A DNA stretch of 64,000 nucleotides from Lepturacanthus savala. Lineage: Eukaryota; Chordata; Actinopteri; Scombriformes; Trichiuridae. Under the pieces are notes generated by a model. It was not told the DNA's origin. It did no database searches and was given only the letters and a program-made list of their open reading frames with translations. A program made the position numbers and the translations under genes. Positions 63,941 to 64,000 of the stretch are shown in pieces (positions within the stretch are counted from its first letter, which is position 1; each line of letters begins with the position of its first letter). The DNA lies in NCBI GenBank assembly GCA_030544235.1, contig CM060484.1, positions 4,413,031-4,477,030 on the forward strand, read 5' to 3'.

Positions 63941-64000
63941 GTAAGTAGAACCAAAGCCTTTTATTCTAAAATCTCTTCTATTAGATTACATCTAAAAACC

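Overview
This window is vertebrate nuclear DNA, most likely from a teleost (probably percomorph) fish. Genes are split into short exons with GT-AG junctions. The introns are AT-rich and hold many (CA)n, (AT)n and (GA)n microsatellites and degenerate DNA-transposon pieces of kinds familiar from fish genomes (Tc1/mariner, hAT, a TTAA-flanked piggyBac-like MITE). Nothing looks bacterial or viral. Exons were rebuilt by hand from reading frame, splice sites and remembered human proteins; no alignment was run.

Three genes explain the window. (1) 169-8962, + strand: the 3' part of an akna-like gene (centrosome/microtubule-organising AT-hook protein), 20 exons giving 951 in-frame residues; its 5' end lies outside the window. 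(2) 11784-38105, - strand: a complete stxbp1 (Munc18-1) gene with 19 coding exons plus one alternative terminal exon. The two products compute to exactly 594 and 603 residues, the lengths of mammalian short and long Munc18-1. (3) 39894-63940, + strand: the first 12 coding exons of niban2 (FAM129B), 513 residues, running off the right edge.

Layout: akna and stxbp1 are tail-to-tail, with their distal poly(A) signals about 60 bp apart near 9.9 kb. stxbp1 and niban2 are head-to-head across about 1.8 kb that holds a CpG-rich stretch, a (CT)17 tract just upstream of the stxbp1 ATG and a (CTC)n tract upstream of niban2. STXBP1 and NIBAN2 are also divergent neighbours in human. The large gaps are stxbp1 intron 1 (11.5 kb), niban2 intron 1 (5.8 kb) and niban2 intron 5 (8.3 kb); they contain repeats and a few GC-richer patches that might be regulatory.

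I found no undescribed system such as a defence island, CRISPR array or new gene cluster. The points most worth a second look concern splicing and regulation: a (TG)42 tract serving as the 3' splice-site region of niban2 exon 7, a GC-AG intron in niban2, conserved alternative Munc18-1 C-termini with a hAT element in the intron before the long-form exon, loss of a PKC site in Munc18-1, and the kissing 3' ends of akna and stxbp1.
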